A stretch of 39,586 nucleotides of DNA from Sphingomonadales bacterium. GTDB taxonomy: Bacteria > Pseudomonadota > Alphaproteobacteria > Sphingomonadales > Sphingomonadaceae. The stretch is from contig JAGWUH010000034.1 of NCBI GenBank assembly GCA_028868535.1, positions 1 to 39,586 of the forward strand. The letters are read 5' to 3'. The notes under the pieces are model-generated. The model was not told the origin of the DNA. It searched no databases and saw only the letters and a list, made by a program, of their open reading frames with translations. This document shows positions 18,840-27,503 of this stretch, in pieces. Position 1 is the first letter of the stretch, and the number at the start of each line of letters is the position of its first letter. A program made the translations under genes and the position numbers.

Positions 18840-19772
18840 ATGAACGACCTCGCCTCCGAGCCGAAGCCCGCCGAGCCACAGCGCCAGCGCAAGCCGGACT
18901 GGATTCGCGTCCGCGCCCCCACCAGCAAGGAATACGGCAAGACCCGCGACCTGATGCGCGGCCTCGGCCTGAACACCGTGTGCGAGGAAGCGGCCTGCCC
19001 GAACATCGGCGAATGCTGGTCGAAGAAGCACGCCACGGTGATGATCCTCGGCGATGTCTGCACCCGCGCGTGCGCGTTCTGCAACGTCAAGACCGGGATG
19101 CCCCGCCCGGTCGACGCCGCCGAGCCGGAAAACGTCGCCGAAGCCGCCGCCAAGCTCGGCCTCGAACACATCGTCATCACCTCGGTCGATCGCGATGACC
19201 TGCCCGATGGCGGCGCCGGCCACTTCGTCCGCGTCATCGAGGCGCTGCGCCGCTCCACCCCGCACACCACGATCGAGATCCTCACCCCCGATTTCCGCGG
19301 CAAGATGCACGCCGCGGTCGAGGCGATCGTCGCCGCCGGCCCGGACGTCTACAACCACAACCTTGAGACCGTCCCCCGGCTCTATCCCACCATCCGCCCC
19401 GGCGCCCGCTACTATGCCTCGCTGCGCCTGCTGGAGGAGGTCAAGCGCCACTCGCCCACCGTCTTCACCAAGTCCGGGATCATGCTCGGCCTCGGCGAGG
19501 AACGGCTCGAGGTCCACCAGGTCATGGACGACATGCGCTCCGCCGGCATCGATTTCCTGACGATGGGGCAATACCTGCGCCCCACGCCGAAGCACGCCCC
19601 GGTGCAGGAATTCGTCACCCCGCAGGCGTTCAACGCCTATGGCGCGATCGCCCGCGCCAAGGGCTTCCTCCAGGTCGCCTCGTCGCCGCTGACCCGGTCC
19701 AGCTACCACGCCGGCAAGGATTTCGCCGAAATGCGCGCCGCCCGCGAGGCAAAGCTGGCGAAAACGCGCTGA
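18840..19772 (+). CDS. lipA: Lipoyl synthase
   Basis: Radical SAM enzyme that inserts two sulfurs into octanoyl groups on lipoyl domains, here including those of PdhB and E2 proteins. 310 residues. The auxiliary cluster cysteines are Cys48, Cys53 and Cys59 ([13 protein letters not shown]); the radical SAM cluster cysteines are Cys74, Cys78 and Cys81 (CTRACAFC). The C-terminal RSSYHAG carries the serine that ligates the auxiliary cluster. The ATG at 18840 is preferred over an in-frame GTG three codons upstream because it gives the family-typical start. coq10 follows after 5 nt. Confidence 0.97.
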   Translation: MNDLASEPKPAEPQRQRKPDWIRVRAPTSKEYGKTRDLMRGLGLNTVCEEAACPNIGECWSKKHATVMILGDVCTRACAFCNVKTGMPRPVDAAEPENVAEAAAKLGLEHIVITSVDRDDLPDGGAGHFVRVIEALRRSTPHTTIEILTPDFRGKMHAAVEAIVAAGPDVYNHNLETVPRLYPTIRPGARYYASLRLLEEVKRHSPTVFTKSGIMLGLGEERLEVHQVMDDMRSAGIDFLTMGQYLRPTPKHAPVQEFVTPQAFNAYGAIARAKGFLQVASSPLTRSSYHAGKDFAEMRAAREAKLAKTR

Positions 19773-19777
19773 ATCCC

Positions 19778-20215
19778 ATGCCCGGCATCCACGAAATCCG
19801 CCGCCTGCCTTACAGCGCCGAACAGATGTTCGACCTGGTCGCGGATGTCGCCCGCTATGGCGAGTTCCTGCCCTGGGTCGTCGCCACCCGCGTCAAGTCG
19901 GACGACGGCCGCGAAATGCTCGCGGACATGCTGGTCGGCTTCAAGATGCTCCGCGAGAAGTTCACCTCGCGCGTGATCAAGGACCGCCCCCACACCATCA
20001 CCGTGCAATACGTCGATGGCCCGATGCGCGATCTCGATAACCGCTGGGAATTCCGCAGCCTGGGCCCGCACGAGTGCGAGATCGAATTCACCGTCCAGTT
20101 CACCTTCCGCAACGCCCTGTTCGAGACCCTGGCCGGCCAGTACTTCGACAAGGCCTTCCGCAAGATGGTCCAGGCCTTCGAGGACCGCGCCGCCGCGCTC
20201 TACGCCTCGGCCTGA
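19778..20215 (+). CDS. Coenzyme Q-binding protein of the COQ10/START family
   Basis: 145-residue START-fold protein. The sequence HEIRRLPYSAEQMFDLVADVARYGEFLPWVVATRV is the signature of the COQ10/RatA group, and the later FRNALFETLAGQYFDKAFRKMVQAFEDRA is its C-terminal helix. COQ10 proteins bind ubiquinone and help its delivery to the respiratory chain. Annotation pipelines often call these RatA toxins, a name derived from the E. coli member; nothing here supports a toxin role. It is coupled to lipA (5-nt gap). The end overlaps the convergent DUF4188 gene by 16 bp. Confidence 0.9.
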   Translation: MPGIHEIRRLPYSAEQMFDLVADVARYGEFLPWVVATRVKSDDGREMLADMLVGFKMLREKFTSRVIKDRPHTITVQYVDGPMRDLDNRWEFRSLGPHECEIEFTVQFTFRNALFETLAGQYFDKAFRKMVQAFEDRAAALYASA

Positions 20216-20700
20216 ATTTCTCCCTCCGCAAGTTTTCCTCCCGCCAGCCTGGCCGCGGCCGATTGCAGCCCGGCGCGCGCCTCGACCAGGGTGCCGGCCT
20301 TGCCCAGCCCGAACGCCGGCATGTTGACATAGACGTTCTCGAAGCGTCCCGGCGCCACCACATATGTCTCATGCCAGATGCCGACGCTGCCGTCGGTGCC
20401 GATCCGCCGGTTGAACCGCTGCCAAGCCGGCAGGTGCGCCGCCTCGCGCGCCCGGGCATAGTCCAGCAACTGCCCGACGCTGCGCCAGTACTGAACCAGC
20501 AGCGTCGTCCGCGAGAACCACAGCTCGTGGCTCAGCAAGCCCAGCTCCGGCCGCTCGTACAGTTCGCGCAGCATCGCGGGCATCGCCCGCATCGTCGGCA
20601 GCCAGCGGTGCACTGCCAGCGGCCGGTTCAGGCGCATCCCGATCAGGAACACGGCAAATTCCCCGTTGATGCGGGCAGTCATGCGGGCAGGGTGGATCAT
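20200..20700 (-). CDS. DUF4188 domain protein, probable monooxygenase-like
   Basis: 166-residue protein of the DUF4188 family: MIHPARMTARI, FAVFLIGMRLNRPLAVHRWLP, LVQYWRSVGQLLDYA, HLPAWQRFN and VGIWHETYVV. Family members have a dimeric alpha/beta-barrel-like fold similar to small monooxygenases and heme-aldoxime enzymes; activity is unproven. The ATG at 20700 has GGAGA 6 nt upstream, better than the ATG 33 nt further out. It is divergent from a TetR regulator and its promoter overlaps that regulator's operators, so it is probably the repressed target gene, perhaps induced by a small hydrophobic or xenobiotic compound (inference). Confidence 0.75.
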   Translation of the reverse strand: MIHPARMTARINGEFAVFLIGMRLNRPLAVHRWLPTMRAMPAMLRELYERPELGLLSHELWFSRTTLLVQYWRSVGQLLDYARAREAAHLPAWQRFNRRIGTDGSVGIWHETYVVAPGRFENVYVNMPAFGLGKAGTLVEARAGLQSAAARLAGGKLAEGEIQAEA

Positions 20701-20726
20701 CGCGGTTCTCCGGTAACGGGGGGCCA

Positions 20727-20796
20727 TTGCCACCCCGCCGCAAGGTGGGTATAGACACTGTCTAAATATCTAGACAGTGGATATAGACACTGTCAA
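20727..20796. promoter_or_regulatory. Divergent promoters with three TetR operator copies
   Basis: Three copies of the 13-mer TAGACAnTGTCTA are centred at 20758, 20777 and 20790. The first (20752-20764) is a perfect palindrome around a central C; the other two match one half fully and the other partly. For the tetR gene, TTGCCA (20727-20732), 17 nt and TATAGA (20750-20755) form a promoter whose -10 overlaps the first operator. On the minus strand TTGACA (20796-20791) overlaps the third operator and could be the -35 of the DUF4188 gene. Binding of the adjacent TetR protein would block both promoters. Confidence 0.7.
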
Positions 20797-20816
20797 GTCC
20801 AGCCGAGGGTTCCTGC

Positions 20817-21446
20817 ATGACCAATGAAATCACGGCGAAAAAGGCGGGACGCCCCCGTGCCGCCGCCCAGCCGGAACTGCGCGCCGTGCTGCTGCGCACC
20901 GCACGCGAACTGCTTGATGCCGATGGTCCGGCGGCGCTGTCGATGCGGGAGGTCGCGCGTCGTGCCGGTTGCACTCACCAGGCGCCCTACCACCATTTCG
21001 AGGACCGGGAATCGATCCTCGCCGAACTGGTCCGCGACGGCTTCGACGATCTCGCCGCGCGCCTCGCTGCCGCCAATGAATGCGCCGAAGCGGGCGGCTT
21101 GCGCGCCGCCCTCGTCGCCTCGGCCCGCGCCTACGTCGCCTTTGCGCTGGCGCAGCCCGGCGTGTTCCGCATCATGTTCCGCCCCGATGCCTGCAACCCG
21201 GCGCGTTTCCCGGAAGTCCGCGAGGCCGGCGCCCGCGCCCGCGCCGAACTGCAGCGCCTCGCCACGCTCGCCGCCAGCCCGGTCCTGCCGGCCGACCAGG
21301 TCGAGACGATCCTCTGGGCCCAGGTCCACGGCCTCGCCGGCCTCGCCCTCGATTCAGGCCTGATGCCCGAACCCGGCCGCGCCGCGCACCTCGCGGCCGT
21401 CACCGAACGCTTCGCCGAACTCATCCTGCACGGGCGCTGGGTCTAG
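20817..21446 (+). CDS. TetR/AcrR family transcriptional regulator
   Basis: 209-residue repressor. The N-terminal helix-turn-helix is at about residues 28-62 (LLRTARELLDADGPAALSMREVARRAG, then HQAPYHHFEDRESIL). The C-terminal ligand domain contains VHGLAGLALDSG, typical of the TetR_C/WHG type. The start has GAGG 8 nt upstream. It faces the DUF4188 gene across three operator copies, and a fourth matching site lies just after its stop (21451-21460). Autoregulation and control of the DUF4188 gene are strongly suggested; the ligand is unknown. Confidence 0.9.
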   Translation: MTNEITAKKAGRPRAAAQPELRAVLLRTARELLDADGPAALSMREVARRAGCTHQAPYHHFEDRESILAELVRDGFDDLAARLAAANECAEAGGLRAALVASARAYVAFALAQPGVFRIMFRPDACNPARFPEVREAGARARAELQRLATLAASPVLPADQVETILWAQVHGLAGLALDSGLMPEPGRAAHLAAVTERFAELILHGRWV

Positions 21447-21449
21447 GAC

Positions 21450-21462
21450 CAGACAGTGTCCA
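21450..21462. promoter_or_regulatory. Fourth TetR-operator-like site, downstream of tetR
   Basis: CAGACAGTGTCCA at 21450-21462 matches the TAGACAnTGTCTA operator at 11 of 12 non-central positions when half-sites are compared, allowing one mismatch per side. The 10-mer AGACAGTGTC is the exact inverse of 20754-20763 in the first operator. It begins 4 nt after the tetR stop, about 690 nt from the promoter sites. Confidence 0.5.
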
Positions 21463-21477
21463 GTCCGCAAAGCTGCC

Positions 21478-21500
21478 CCGGCGGACGCCCGTCCTGCCGG
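21478..21500. terminator. Hairpin between convergent tetR and cinA
   Basis: CCGGCGGAC (21478-21486) pairs with GTCC and GCCGG (21491-21500), with one bulged T and a 4-nt loop. It lies in the 56-bp gap between the two convergent stops, so a bidirectional terminator is likely, though no T-run is present on either side. Confidence 0.45.
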
Positions 21501-21502
21501 AC

Positions 21503-22024
21503 CTAGGTCTCGTCCCCGAGGGTCGATCCCGGCATCAGCAGGTCCAGCGCCACGCGCGTCGCCTGCCGTCGCACGTCGGCGCGGCCCTTGGCCTCGAACC
21601 GCCGCTCCTCGGCCTCGATCGCCTCGCTGCCGCGCTCGGCCCGCGCGAACACCACCAGCCCCACCGGTTTCTGCGGCGTTCCCCCGTCCGGTCCGGCGAT
21701 CCCGCTGATCGACACCGCCACGTCGGCGTTGCTGTTCTTCAGCGCGCCTTGCGCCATCGCCCAGGCACAGGCGATCGACACCGCCCCGAACGTGTCGATG
21801 ATCTCTTCGGGCACGCCCAGCAGCCCTTGCTTGGCCTCGTTCGAATAAGTCACGAAGCTGCGGTCGAGCACCGCGGACGACCCCGCTATCTCGGTCAGCG
21901 CCGCCGCCACCAGTCCCCCGGTGCAGCTTTCCGCCAGCACCACCCGTCGCCCTTGCGCGGCGTTGGCGGCGATCACTTTGGCGGCAAGGGCGACGATATC
22001 TTCGGGCAGCAGGCAATCGGTCAC
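21503..22024 (-). CDS. pncC: CinA C-terminal domain protein, nicotinamide-nucleotide amidase
   Basis: 173-residue single-domain protein equivalent to the C-terminal half of CinA; such proteins (PncC) convert nicotinamide mononucleotide to nicotinic acid mononucleotide in NAD recycling. Motifs seen: LAESCTGGLV (catalytic Ser33), FVTYSNEAKQGLLGV and GIAGPDGGTPQKPVG. The GTG at 22024 is chosen because GGAG lies 6 nt upstream and because this start gives the normal family N-terminus. It is the last gene of the ispDF operon, 16 nt after the secreted hypothetical. Confidence 0.92.
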   Translation of the reverse strand: MTDCLLPEDIVALAAKVIAANAAQGRRVVLAESCTGGLVAAALTEIAGSSAVLDRSFVTYSNEAKQGLLGVPEEIIDTFGAVSIACAWAMAQGALKNSNADVAVSISGIAGPDGGTPQKPVGLVVFARAERGSEAIEAEERRFEAKGRADVRRQATRVALDLLMPGSTLGDET

Positions 22025-22040
22025 GACACGCTCCAGTCCA

Positions 22041-22598
22041 TCACGCGGGACACACGGAAATCCGGCCGATCCGCGCCTGTCCGGCCGCCGCACCCAGCCC
22101 GACGGCCAGCATCACGACCTCGGCAGTGGTTTCGGAGGGAAGGGGGGACAGCAGCTTCAGCAGCCGGTCGATCGAACCGCAGCGGTCCACCGGTACGGTA
22201 TCGCCCAGCTTGGCCGCGATCGCCGCATCGGCCAGTTGCTGCAATTGCGGATCGGGCAGCGACCGCAGCACCGAAGCGGCCTCGCCGGTCGATCCGCCCG
22301 CCAGCTTCAGGAATGCCGCCTTGGCGCCGGGCCAGGCGGCCGGCTTGCTCGCCGCATAACGCTGCGCCAGCGCCGGCCCCTGCGTCGCCAGGAACGATTG
22401 CCGTGGCAGTGCCGGGGTGCAACGCTGCGCCGTCCCGGTGACGACGCTCGGCAAGGCATAAGTCGCCAGCGCGGTGAATTCCATCGGCGTCAGGCACGGG
22501 GCCTCGGCCGCGCGGGCCATGCCCGGCATCACGATCAGCGCCGCGGAAGCGGCAAGTGCGAGAATCCGGCGCATGGCATGCTGCGTTGGTTCCAGCAT
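22041..22598 (-). CDS. Exported hypothetical protein
   Basis: 185-residue protein with a signal peptide (MRRILALAASAALIVMPGMARA, cleavage likely before AEAPC). The mature domain is helical, alanine/leucine-rich and has three or four cysteines (PCLTPMEF, RCTPALP, DRCGSIDR, SVCPA). I do not recognise the family. The ATG at 22598 begins 5 nt after the ispDF stop; ATG 22574, eight codons in, gives the neater signal peptide and is equally possible. Its position between ispDF and the pncC gene is probably only shared transcription. Confidence 0.6.
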   Translation of the reverse strand: MLEPTQHAMRRILALAASAALIVMPGMARAAEAPCLTPMEFTALATYALPSVVTGTAQRCTPALPRQSFLATQGPALAQRYAASKPAAWPGAKAAFLKLAGGSTGEAASVLRSLPDPQLQQLADAAIAAKLGDTVPVDRCGSIDRLLKLLSPLPSETTAEVVMLAVGLGAAAGQARIGRISVCPA

Positions 22599-22603
22599 GC
22601 GGT

Positions 22604-23755
22604 TCACGCCAGCACCATCGTCGCGACGGCCTGCGCGGCGATCCCCTCGCGCCGCCCGGCAAAGCCCAGGCCTTCGGTCGTCGTCGCCTTGACGCTGATA
22701 CGGCCGGCATCGCAACCGAGGATTTCCGCCAGCCGTGCGCGCATCGCCTCGCGGTGCGGGCCGATCTTCGGTGCCTCGCAGATGATCGTCACGTCGAGCT
22801 GTCCCAGCATATAGCCTGCCTCGGCGGCGAGCCTGCCGGCATGGGCGAGGAACCGGTCCGAACTCGCCCCGCGCCACTGCGGATCGGACGGCGGGAAATG
22901 CTGGCCGATGTCCCCGGCCGAAATCGCCCCCAGCATCGCATCCACCGCCGCGTGGATCGCCACGTCGGCGTCGGAATGCCCGGCCAGGCCGTGCGTATGC
23001 GCGATTCGCACCCCGCACAGCCACAGCTCGCCGCCTTCCTCGAGCCGATGGACGTCATAGCCGCTGCCGACCCGAACCGGGGGCAGGGCGCCGCTGAAAT
23101 CACTGGCGAACGTCAACTTGTGCAAGGCCTCGTCCCCTTCGACCAGCGCCACGTCCAGCCCGGCCGCCTGCGCCACCTGCGCATCGTCGCCGGCATCGGG
23201 TGCGCCCTGCCAGTCGCGATGCGCGGCCAGAATCGCGGCATAGCGGAACGCCTGCGGGGTCTGCACCCGGCGCAGGTCCTCGCGCCGCGCCGGCGCCCCC
23301 ATCGTCGCGCCGTGCTCCTCGGCATGGCACAGGCTGTCCACCACCGGCAGCACCGGGATCGCCGCCGGACGTGTGACGAGCGCCGCCACCAGCCGGTCGA
23401 TCACCGCACCACCCAGCCGGGGTCGCGCCGCATCGTGCACCAGCACCAGCGCGGGCGCGTCGCCGGCCAGCGCTTCCAGCCCCAGCCGCACCGATTGCTG
23501 CCGCGTCGCCCCGCCGGTGACGAACCGCACGCCGTCGATCCCGGCCACCGCCGCGCCGGCGATCGCGTCGGCGCCTTCGGGAATGGCGATCACGATCGGC
23601 GCCACCCCGTGCGCCGCCAACGCCTCGACCGAATGGAGCAGCACCGGCTTGCCGCGCCACGGCGCGAATTGCTTGGGCACGGGCTGCCCCGCGCGCAGGC
23701 CCTGCCCGGCGGCGACGACGACAGCGGCGATACGGGCAGGGGAGGGCGCATCCAT
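22604..23755 (-). CDS. ispDF: Bifunctional IspD/IspF of the MEP isoprenoid pathway
   Basis: 383-residue fusion of two non-consecutive enzymes of the methylerythritol phosphate pathway. Residues 1 to about 220 are the cytidylyltransferase IspD ([35 protein letters not shown]). Residues about 227-383 are the cyclodiphosphate synthase IspF (GSGYDVHRL with zinc ligands Asp234 and His236; [10 protein letters not shown] with His268; [11 protein letters not shown]). Such fusions are common in alphaproteobacteria. The frame continues upstream, but the ATG at 23755 starts the IspD fold directly. It is divergent from dusB and first in the operon with the secreted hypothetical and pncC. Confidence 0.96.
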   Translation of the reverse strand: MDAPSPARIAAVVVAAGQGLRAGQPVPKQFAPWRGKPVLLHSVEALAAHGVAPIVIAIPEGADAIAGAAVAGIDGVRFVTGGATRQQSVRLGLEALAGDAPALVLVHDAARPRLGGAVIDRLVAALVTRPAAIPVLPVVDSLCHAEEHGATMGAPARREDLRRVQTPQAFRYAAILAAHRDWQGAPDAGDDAQVAQAAGLDVALVEGDEALHKLTFASDFSGALPPVRVGSGYDVHRLEEGGELWLCGVRIAHTHGLAGHSDADVAIHAAVDAMLGAISAGDIGQHFPPSDPQWRGASSDRFLAHAGRLAAEAGYMLGQLDVTIICEAPKIGPHREAMRARLAEILGCDAGRISVKATTTEGLGFAGRREGIAAQAVATMVLA

Positions 23756-23773
23756 CGCCGCCCCGGTAATCGC

Positions 23774-23802
23774 TTGCCGCGGCCCCGGCAATTCCCTATG
23801 TG
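23774..23802 (+). promoter_or_regulatory. Candidate promoter for the dusB-ntr cluster
   Basis: TTGCCG (23774-23779), 17 nt, then TATGTG (23797-23802). Transcription would start near 23809, about 20 nt before the dusB ATG. The layout (TTGCnn, 17 nt, TATGTG) is the same as the candidate lipA promoter. Confidence 0.45.
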
Positions 23803-23828
23803 CTGCCCGTTTTTTAGGCATCCCCACG

Positions 23829-24857
23829 ATGAGCACGCCCGAACCCACCCTGCCGCCCCCACCGCAACTGGCGCCGATCATGGTCGGCCCGGTCCGGATC
23901 GATTGCCCGGTCGTGCTCGCGCCGATGACCGGGGTGACCGACCTGCCGTTCCGCCGCCTCGTGCGCCGGTTCGGCTCGGGCCTCAACGTCACCGAGATGA
24001 TCGCCAGCCCGGCCGCCATCCGCGAGACCCGCCAGTCGATCCAGAAGGCCGCGTGGGACCCGGCCGAGGAACCGGTGTCGATGCAGCTCGTCGGCTGCGA
24101 TCCCGCGCAGATGGCCGAGGCGGCCAGGCTGGTCGAGCAGCAGGGCGCCGCGATCATCGACATCAACATGGGCTGCCCGGTGCGCAAGGTCGTCAACGGC
24201 GAGGCCGGCTCGGCGCTGATGCGCGACGTCCCGCTGGCCACCCGGCTGATCGAGGCGACGGTCAAGGCGGTCAAGGTCCCGGTCACCGTCAAGATGCGCA
24301 TGGGCTGGGACCACGCCAGCCTCAACGCCCCCGAACTCGCCCGCATCGCGCAGGATCTCGGCGCGCGGATGATCACCGTCCACGGCCGCACCCGCAACCA
24401 GATGTACAAGGGCGAGGCCGACTGGGCCTTCGTCCGCCGCGTCAAGGAGGCGGTCGACGTGCCGGTGATCGTCAACGGCGACATCTGCTCGATCGCCGAC
24501 GTCGCCCGCGCGCTGGAACTGTCCGGTGCCGACGGCGTGATGATCGGCCGCGGCGCCTACGGCAAGCCGTGGCTGCTCGGCCAGGTCATGCACTGGCTGC
24601 AGGGCCATGGCCGGCTGCCCGACCCGGCGATCGATCGCCAGTACGCGCTGCTGGTCGAGCATTACCGCGACATGCTGACCCACTACGGCAGCGAAACCGG
24701 CGTCAAACTGGCTCGCAAGCACCTCGGCTGGTACACCAAGGGCCTGCCGGGATCGGCCGAATTCCGCAATCGCGTCAACTTCGTCGACAATCCCGACGAA
24801 GTCCTCGCCTCGCTGGCCCGCTTCTACGACCCGTTCCTCCAGAAGCAGGCGGCATGA
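23829..24857 (+). CDS. dusB: tRNA-dihydrouridine synthase DusB
   Basis: 342-residue FMN enzyme that reduces uridines in the tRNA D-loop with NADPH; formerly called NifR3 in this operon. [19 protein letters not shown] at 31-49 starts the TIM barrel; the catalytic cysteine is Cys116 in [24 protein letters not shown] and VNGDICS are further family motifs. The frame is open far upstream, but the ATG at 23829 gives a normal N-terminus. Its stop overlaps the ntrB start by 4 nt (ATGA), the classical alphaproteobacterial nifR3-ntrBC arrangement. Confidence 0.94.
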   Translation: MSTPEPTLPPPPQLAPIMVGPVRIDCPVVLAPMTGVTDLPFRRLVRRFGSGLNVTEMIASPAAIRETRQSIQKAAWDPAEEPVSMQLVGCDPAQMAEAARLVEQQGAAIIDINMGCPVRKVVNGEAGSALMRDVPLATRLIEATVKAVKVPVTVKMRMGWDHASLNAPELARIAQDLGARMITVHGRTRNQMYKGEADWAFVRRVKEAVDVPVIVNGDICSIADVARALELSGADGVMIGRGAYGKPWLLGQVMHWLQGHGRLPDPAIDRQYALLVEHYRDMLTHYGSETGVKLARKHLGWYTKGLPGSAEFRNRVNFVDNPDEVLASLARFYDPFLQKQAA

Positions 24858-25960
24858 GCAAGGCCGTCGCGGCCTCTCCAGACGCCCGGCGGCAACTCGC
24901 GAGCCTGCCGCTGGCGGTGCTGCTGCTCGGGCCGGACCAGACCATCGCCGCGGTCAACCCGGCGGCCGAACAGTTCCTGGGCCAGTCCGCCCGCCGCCTG
25001 ACCTCGCGCTCGCTGTTCGACGTGCTGGACTTCGCCGATGAGCGCCTGATCGCCCGCATCCGCGAATCGGACGCGCCGCTGTCCGCCCGCCAGGTCGACG
25101 TTGCCGTGCTCGGGCAGGTCCGCCGGCGCATCGACGTCACTTTCGCCCCGGTCGCGGACGAACCTGGCTGGCAGATGCTCACCTTGCTCGATCATGCCGC
25201 CGACATGGGCGACGGCGGCGCCTCGCGCGACGACAGCGTGCTGCGCGCGCCGGAAATCCTCGCGCATGAGATCAAGAACCCGCTCGCCGGCATCCGCGGC
25301 GCCGCGCAACTGCTCGCCCGCAAGGTCGGCGATGCCGAAAAGCCGCTGACGACGCTGATCGCCGACGAGGTCGATCGCATCGCCAAGCTGATCGACCAGA
25401 TGCAGTCGCTGTCGCGCCGGACCACCGAACCGGTCGCCCCCTGCAACCTGCACGAGGCGGTGCGCCATGCCAGCGCGATCATTTCCGCCGCCGCCGATGG
25501 CGGCCCGCGCATCGAGGAGGAGTTCGATCCCTCGCTGCCGCCGGTCCTGGGCAGCGCCAACGGCCTCGTCCAGGTGCTGATCAACCTGCTCGCCAACGCG
25601 CGCGAGGCCTGCCGCGAGGTCGCGCATCCCCGCGTCATCGTCCGCACCCGCTTCGCCAGCGGGCTCCAGCTGCAATCCACCGCGCGCGGCAAGCCGGTGC
25701 GCCTGCCGATCGAGCTGCGCGTTTCCGACAATGGTCCCGGCATCGATCCGGCGATGCGCGAACTGGTGTTCGAACCTTTCGTTACCACCAAGAAGACCGG
25801 GCAGGGGCTGGGCCTCGCGCTGGTGCGCAAGCTGGTCGGCGACATGAACGGCCGCATCGCCTACGAACGCGACGAGGTGGGCGGCTGGACCCATTTTCGC
25901 CTGCACCTGCCGCTCGCCGTCGAATCGGCGCGGTCGGCGCGGAGCGTGAAAGCTGGCTGA
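24854..25960 (+). CDS. ntrB: Nitrogen regulation sensor histidine kinase NtrB
   Basis: 368-residue cytoplasmic kinase/phosphatase (also NtrB/GlnL) that senses nitrogen status through PII and controls NtrC. A PAS domain covers about residues 15-120 ([26 protein letters not shown]). The phospho-acceptor is His138 in [20 protein letters not shown]. The ATPase has an N-box ([12 protein letters not shown]), DNGPGID and [12 protein letters not shown]. Start fixed by the ATGA overlap with dusB; ntrC starts 10 nt after it. Identification is secured by domains plus gene order. Confidence 0.93.
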   Translation: MSKAVAASPDARRQLASLPLAVLLLGPDQTIAAVNPAAEQFLGQSARRLTSRSLFDVLDFADERLIARIRESDAPLSARQVDVAVLGQVRRRIDVTFAPVADEPGWQMLTLLDHAADMGDGGASRDDSVLRAPEILAHEIKNPLAGIRGAAQLLARKVGDAEKPLTTLIADEVDRIAKLIDQMQSLSRRTTEPVAPCNLHEAVRHASAIISAAADGGPRIEEEFDPSLPPVLGSANGLVQVLINLLANAREACREVAHPRVIVRTRFASGLQLQSTARGKPVRLPIELRVSDNGPGIDPAMRELVFEPFVTTKKTGQGLGLALVRKLVGDMNGRIAYERDEVGGWTHFRLHLPLAVESARSARSVKAG

Positions 25961-25970
25961 GGATATCCGG

Positions 25971-27395
<1,425 letters not shown>

Positions 27396-27465
27396 TCGTG
27401 GGCGCGGGAATGGCGTGCTGACCGCTGACCGGCCTCCCCGGAGCAGGGGATAGCGCCAGTTTCCG

Positions 27466-27503
27466 CTTGCAACGCTGCAACACCAGTGTTGTATGCTTGC
27501 AAC
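27466..27503. repeat. Imperfect 18-bp inverted repeat at the ntrY start
   Basis: The left arm CTTGCAACGCTGCAACAC (27466-27483) and right arm GTGTTGTATGCTTGCAAC (27486-27503) are separated by CA. The arms pair at TTGCAA, at most of the middle and at CAACAC. The right arm contains the first possible ntrY ATG (27493) and ends just before the second (27505). It could be an operator for a dimeric regulator or an mRNA hairpin hiding the start region. Confidence 0.7.

Noticed and set aside
19778..20215. RatA toxin of a toxin-antitoxin system
   Set aside because: The sequence is COQ10/START-like, it is coupled to lipA, and no antitoxin partner (RatB type) lies next to it.
20750..20796. CRISPR-like or phage attachment repeats between the DUF4188 and tetR genes
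   Set aside because: Only three short palindromic copies at uneven spacing (19 and 13 nt between centres), placed on promoter elements; they fit operators, and no cas or integrase gene is near.
22556..24853. Upstream extension of the ntrB frame across ispDF and dusB
   Set aside because: The 1134-codon frame only becomes a protein of recognisable sequence at the ATG at 24854, which overlaps dusB by 4 nt.
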